This document shows, in pieces, positions 33,483-36,439 of a stretch of DNA of 36,439 nucleotides (position 1 is its first letter; each line of letters starts with the position of its first letter). The stretch is from positions 1-36,439 of the forward strand of contig CAZKJS010000013.1 in assembly GCA_964553255.1 (NCBI GenBank), in the 5' to 3' direction. The position numbers were made by a program, and so were the translations under genes. The stretch comes from JAQUCI01 sp964553255 (GTDB lineage: Bacteria > Bacillota_I > Bacilli_A > Erysipelotrichales > Erysipelotrichaceae). The notes beneath the pieces are model-generated. The model did not search any database. It worked only from the letters and a program-made list of their open reading frames with translations, and was not told the DNA's origin.

Positions 33483-33505
33483 TTGTGATAATAAATTTAT
33501 CGCAA
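33483..33505. promoter_or_regulatory. Imperfect inverted repeat between the PRD regulator gene and nagA
   Basis: TTGTGATAAT (33483-33492) and TTTATCGCAA (33496-33505) are complements at 8 of 10 positions around AAA. Placed about 100 bp before nagA. It could be an operator or a weak transcript-end hairpin. Confidence 0.35.
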
Positions 33506-33512
33506 ACAAACA

Positions 33513-35459
33513 TTACTTAACACCAAGTTTTAATTTTATTCTTTGGTCAACAGCTTTATAGATTGATCTATTATCAGGATTATCATGAACAGCTTTAAAG
33601 AAAGCTTCATCTGTGCACATTAGTGCAGTTAGGTAATTGTAATACTTCAATCTTTGTTCTGTTACATCAAATATCAACATAAACATCCGATCTATCTTCA
33701 TTTCCTCAAACTTACAGTTTTCTCCAAGTTTTGAAATTAATAAAACACTTCCAGTTTGTTTAGTATTGTAATGTATATAATGTAAAGAACCTTTATAATC
33801 TTGCATCTTATATATTTTTTCTTGAATATTCTTTCTTTCACCATCAGTTGGTAAAGCGTATTTATCAAGTACTTTTAACATCTCATTTACGATATTTTCA
33901 ACATTATCTTCATCAAGATCTAAAACGATGATTTCATCAAAAAAGATATCGTCTTTTATGCTTATATAGTCAACAACCGATTTCATCAGTTCAAAATGAT
34001 CAAAGAGAGTGTTGTTTGTATTGTATAAAGCCGGTTTATTCATATCTTTAAAAATCAGATTTGTGTCTGTTATTATCATGTCGTATTTTTCATATACTTC
34101 ATCATAGATATTGTTCAAATTGATAACTTCAATGGATTCATAGAAATCTGGCCCTAAAACACGATTAATATGTTTTAACTGTAGTTGGTTGTAAAATTTA
34201 TTCAAGCTAAAAGATATCGCAATATTTGGCAAACGATAGTTAAATTTAACTTCTTCAAGATAAAGATTAATGATATTTGATATCTCATAAATTTGGGTAC
34301 GATGAACAGTTATCTTGTATTTGCGACTTAAGATTCGAGTTATCTCATAAGATATTTTTGATATTATGGGATAATTATAATAATTTTGTACAATACCAAA
34401 ATAAGGGAAATGATATGTTGTTAGTAAACCAAACTTATACTTGTATACAATATTCATAACCCATATGTATAAAGCATCAAACCAAAGTTGCTCAGATAAG
34501 TCGATGTGCCAAACATTTTTTAAGTAGGCGATGATTTCATTACATAATTGATTACATTCAATAGCAAATCGTGGTGAATTGTTGAAATAAACAGCTGAGA
34601 AATCGCGATATACCGCTAACAACAAAGCAAGAGATAAAACTTCGTTATCATTTTCTAGTATGGCTGTAAAGTTGAGTTTTTCATAAATACTATGAGCTAA
34701 TTGCCATTCTTCGCTATTTAGTAGGGCTTGTGTGTGCTGTTTGTCAAACTCTGTTATCACTTGCATAGCATTGATACGCTTTATCTGAATGAGAATATAT
34801 TCTAATACTCTTCTTTTTTCACTTATTGAGATAACGAAATTACTTGTATCAAGTACATCATAAATTATCTTTCGATAATTATTACGTTGTTGTTCTGAAA
34901 TCAATGTTTCATTAGAAGAATCAGCTAATATAGCGGTATTACAACGCAAATTAATCGTTGTCAAAGCGTATCTTTTATCTATTTCTTGTCCTTCTATCAC
35001 AATACCAGCATATGGTATACCTAGCATCTCTAAGTTATAACTAGTAAATATATTACGAATGAAACGCATATCGTTTCTTAAGTTTGATCTTGAATAACCT
35101 AGTTCATCAGCGATCGTTTCAATCGAAACTGTGGATTGCGCATTAATCAAACGATCTGCGATATAAGTTACTCGTAGTATCAAATTCCTAGGACGGCGGA
35201 TATTCTTGTTGTAGAAAGCACAGCATTCATTAATGATGTCGCTAAAAACATCTTGATCAATGATGTTGTAGGATATTGTGTTATCAACGATTTCAAGTTT
35301 AGTACCATAATGATGTGCGATCGTTTGTAAGACTGAAATATCTTTTTTAAGCGTATTAAGTGTAACATGAAAGATAGATCGTAGTTCACTAAATGCGACC
35401 TGCTTGAAGATAAAAACATGGAATAATTCTAGATAATTACGGATATGGTGTTTGTTCAT
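33513..35459 (-). CDS. PRD-containing PTS-linked transcriptional activator (BglG/LicR/MtlR group)
   Basis: 648 residues. Two N-terminal helix-turn-helix domains: residues about 5-60, and SIETIADELGYSRSNLRNDMRFI (about 105-130) followed by the GIVIEGQEIDKRYAL segment typical of this group. Middle part (about 175-405) is helical, fitting two PTS regulation domains, though I cannot point to the phosphorylated His residues with confidence. An EIIB-like stretch is near KYDMIITDTNLIF, and the C-terminal 110 residues may be EIIA-like. ATG 35459 follows AGAGGTACT; the 42-codon longer frame covers the promoter. It is divergent from the PTS EIIC gene and likely controls it by phosphorylation state. Confidence 0.85.
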   Translation of the reverse strand: MNKHHIRNYLELFHVFIFKQVAFSELRSIFHVTLNTLKKDISVLQTIAHHYGTKLEIVDNTISYNIIDQDVFSDIINECCAFYNKNIRRPRNLILRVTYIADRLINAQSTVSIETIADELGYSRSNLRNDMRFIRNIFTSYNLEMLGIPYAGIVIEGQEIDKRYALTTINLRCNTAILADSSNETLISEQQRNNYRKIIYDVLDTSNFVISISEKRRVLEYILIQIKRINAMQVITEFDKQHTQALLNSEEWQLAHSIYEKLNFTAILENDNEVLSLALLLAVYRDFSAVYFNNSPRFAIECNQLCNEIIAYLKNVWHIDLSEQLWFDALYIWVMNIVYKYKFGLLTTYHFPYFGIVQNYYNYPIISKISYEITRILSRKYKITVHRTQIYEISNIINLYLEEVKFNYRLPNIAISFSLNKFYNQLQLKHINRVLGPDFYESIEVINLNNIYDEVYEKYDMIITDTNLIFKDMNKPALYNTNNTLFDHFELMKSVVDYISIKDDIFFDEIIVLDLDEDNVENIVNEMLKVLDKYALPTDGERKNIQEKIYKMQDYKGSLHYIHYNTKQTGSVLLISKLGENCKFEEMKIDRMFMLIFDVTEQRLKYYNYLTALMCTDEAFFKAVHDNPDNRSIYKAVDQRIKLKLGVK

Positions 35460-35474
35460 AGTACCTCTAATCAA

Positions 35475-35503
35475 ATTGTAGCGTATCAACTTATAATAAT
35501 CAA
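35475..35503 (-). promoter_or_regulatory. Promoter of the PRD regulator gene
   Basis: On the minus strand TTGATT (complement of 35498-35503), 17-bp spacer, TACAAT (complement of 35475-35480). This supports the start at 35459. Confidence 0.7.
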
Positions 35504-35605
35504 ATATATATACAAATATCAATAAAAAAATTACTACAATGATGACGTGCAATATATTGATGAAAGCAAAAAAATATTTCAACACGTATCTAACGCTAAC
35601 AGGCG

Positions 35606-35635
35606 TTGACTATTTGAAAGCGCTTAAAATAAAAT
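35606..35635 (+). promoter_or_regulatory. Promoter of the PTS genes
   Basis: TTGACT (35606-35611), 18-bp spacer, TAAAAT (35630-35635). The spacer holds a cre-like site. Confidence 0.65.
35615..35628 (+). promoter_or_regulatory. CcpA cre site
   Basis: TGAAAGCGCTTAAA matches the cre consensus TGAAANCGNTTNCA except for one base near the 3' end. It lies between the -35 and -10 boxes, so CcpA binding would repress the PTS operon when glucose is present. Confidence 0.7.
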
Positions 35636-35659
35636 AGTGGTGAAGGAGGTTCAAAATAT

Positions 35660-36388
35660 ATGAACACATTTCTATTAGCCGTACTTGCTGGCTTGTGGGC
35701 ATCGTTTGCAATGTTCACTGCGAGTGTCGGCTTAAATCTTAGAACTCCACTTGTTAGTGGTCTGGTAACAGGCTTACTAGTTGGAAATGTTGGCTTAGGT
35801 TTCGAAATAGGCGCAACAACAACATTGATGAGTATTGGTTTCTATACTTATGGTGGAGCCATCATCCCTGACTATAATGTGGGAGCTATGTTTGGTGTAG
35901 TAGCTGCTTATAAGACGGGAGACAGCGCTATTGGTTTGACGATTGCTGTTACTTTATCATTGTTGATGACCCAAATGGATATTTTGGGAAGAGCAACAAC
36001 GACTATCTTCCAACACGTTGCTGATAAGGCTTTAGCTAATAACAACATTACCGCATTTGAAATCTGGACATTATCAGGTATGTTACCACGCTCATTATCT
36101 CGTGGTATCCCAGTATTCATTGGTGTATTATTGGCTGATCAGCTAACATTATTAGTTGATTTCTCTAATAGAATTCAATGGTTTACAACCGGATTAGCAG
36201 TAGTAGGTAGAGCATTACCAGCAGTCGGTTTCGCTTTATTGATGTCATTTATGGATATCAAAAAATATTGGCCATTCATGATTCTTGGTTACGTTCTATT
36301 TGCTTACATGGGTGTACCAACAGTCGGTTTAGCTTTAGTTGGTGCAGTAGGTGGTTACCTATACTCAGCTAGAGAGGAAGGAGTATAA
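35660..36388 (+). CDS. PTS mannose/fructose/sorbose-family EIIC
   Basis: Membrane sugar channel subunit of a mannose-class phosphotransferase system. 242 residues, close to the usual 250-270. Many hydrophobic helices, with the GFEIGATTTLMSIG and YGGAIIPDYNVGAMFG segments near the start and the GLAVVGRALPAVGFALLMSFM motif near the end, all characteristic of EIIC of this class. GGAGG lies 11 bases before the ATG. EIID follows 2 bases after the stop. EIIA and EIIB are not upstream, so they probably follow EIID or are supplied elsewhere. Sugar unknown; nearby nagA hints at an amino sugar. Confidence 0.93.
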   Translation: MNTFLLAVLAGLWASFAMFTASVGLNLRTPLVSGLVTGLLVGNVGLGFEIGATTTLMSIGFYTYGGAIIPDYNVGAMFGVVAAYKTGDSAIGLTIAVTLSLLMTQMDILGRATTTIFQHVADKALANNNITAFEIWTLSGMLPRSLSRGIPVFIGVLLADQLTLLVDFSNRIQWFTTGLAVVGRALPAVGFALLMSFMDIKKYWPFMILGYVLFAYMGVPTVGLALVGAVGGYLYSAREEGV

Positions 36389-36390
36389 TT

Positions 36391-36439
36391 ATGGCAAGAA
36401 CAAATAAGAAATTATCAAAGAGTGCTATTTCTAAAGCAT
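36391..36439 (+). CDS. PTS mannose-family EIID, 5' end only
   Basis: Sixteen codons (MARTNKKLSKSAISKA) remain before the window ends. AAGGAGTATAATT precedes the ATG. Called EIID from its position directly after EIIC, the invariant order in this class, and from the polar, basic N-terminus with Lys/Ser, typical of EIID. Confidence 0.75.
   Translation, partial: MARTNKKLSKSAISKA

Noticed and set aside
1..36439. CRISPR arrays, restriction-modification or other defence systems, prophage genes
   Set aside because: No regularly spaced repeats, no Cas, methyltransferase, nuclease, capsid or integrase sequences were seen on either strand.

Overview
The window is AT-rich bacterial DNA from a low-GC Gram-positive lineage (Bacillota or its wall-less relatives; something near Erysipelotrichia, Acholeplasma or Izemoplasma is plausible but not proven). 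Support for this comes from strong AGGAGG-type ribosome sites, TTGACA/TATAAT promoters, KtrAB potassium uptake, PRD and DeoR regulators with a mannose-family PTS, and a CcpA-type cre site. TGA is a stop: the second CNNM gene and the 544-residue membrane protein gene both end in it and Trp is read from TGG, so this is not a Mycoplasma/Spiroplasma code. A run of 10 Ns at 31565-31574 marks an assembly gap.

Layout. 1-2910 (minus): an M20 peptidase, SmpB and a zinc-ribbon membrane protein. About 2919-4400: an IS110-family element of visibly different base composition, with a structured leader that probably encodes a bridge RNA. 4490-8591 (plus): tRNA-Arg, an ABC exporter pair and the KtrB/KtrA potassium system. 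8622-8782: tRNA-Ala. 8785-11174 (minus): a metal operon of a small hemerythrin-like protein, a P1B-ATPase with an unusual CPG motif and a free HMA protein. 11332-13612 (plus): a three-helix membrane protein of unknown function overlapping a cupin-type phosphoglucose isomerase. 13635-17476 (minus): a small DUF6440 protein, a four-helix membrane protein whose gene contains a 54-bp near-perfect palindrome, a cytosolic UshA-like 5'-nucleotidase and a one-helix beta-propeller protein. 17808-20876 (plus): a 5TMR-LYT/PAS/GGDEF/EAL c-di-GMP protein with a ruined GGDEF and an intact EAL. 20913-22766 (minus): a flavin-fold protein, an AraC/GyrI regulator flanked by two related structured repeats, and tRNA-Leu. 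22804-24699: adenosine deaminase and, divergently, SurE.

24696-29517 (minus) is the most distinctive block. It is a four-gene operon with one base between each pair of genes: a YbiW/PflD-type glycyl radical enzyme, its radical-SAM activase, fructose-6-phosphate aldolase and a DeoR repressor. A perfect 10-6-10 inverted repeat overlaps the promoter and is the likely operator. The gene set matches E. coli ybiW-ybiY-fsaA and suggests radical opening of an anhydro- or deoxy-sugar phosphate followed by aldol cleavage. The activase appears to keep only one of its two usual auxiliary iron-sulfur clusters.

29570-32157 (plus): tandem CNNM/CorC-type transporters. 32185-35459 (minus): NagA and a PRD regulator. 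35606-end (plus): a mannose-family PTS EIIC with a cre site in its promoter, and the first codons of EIID. The last three functions look like one amino-sugar or hexose uptake locus that continues beyond the window.
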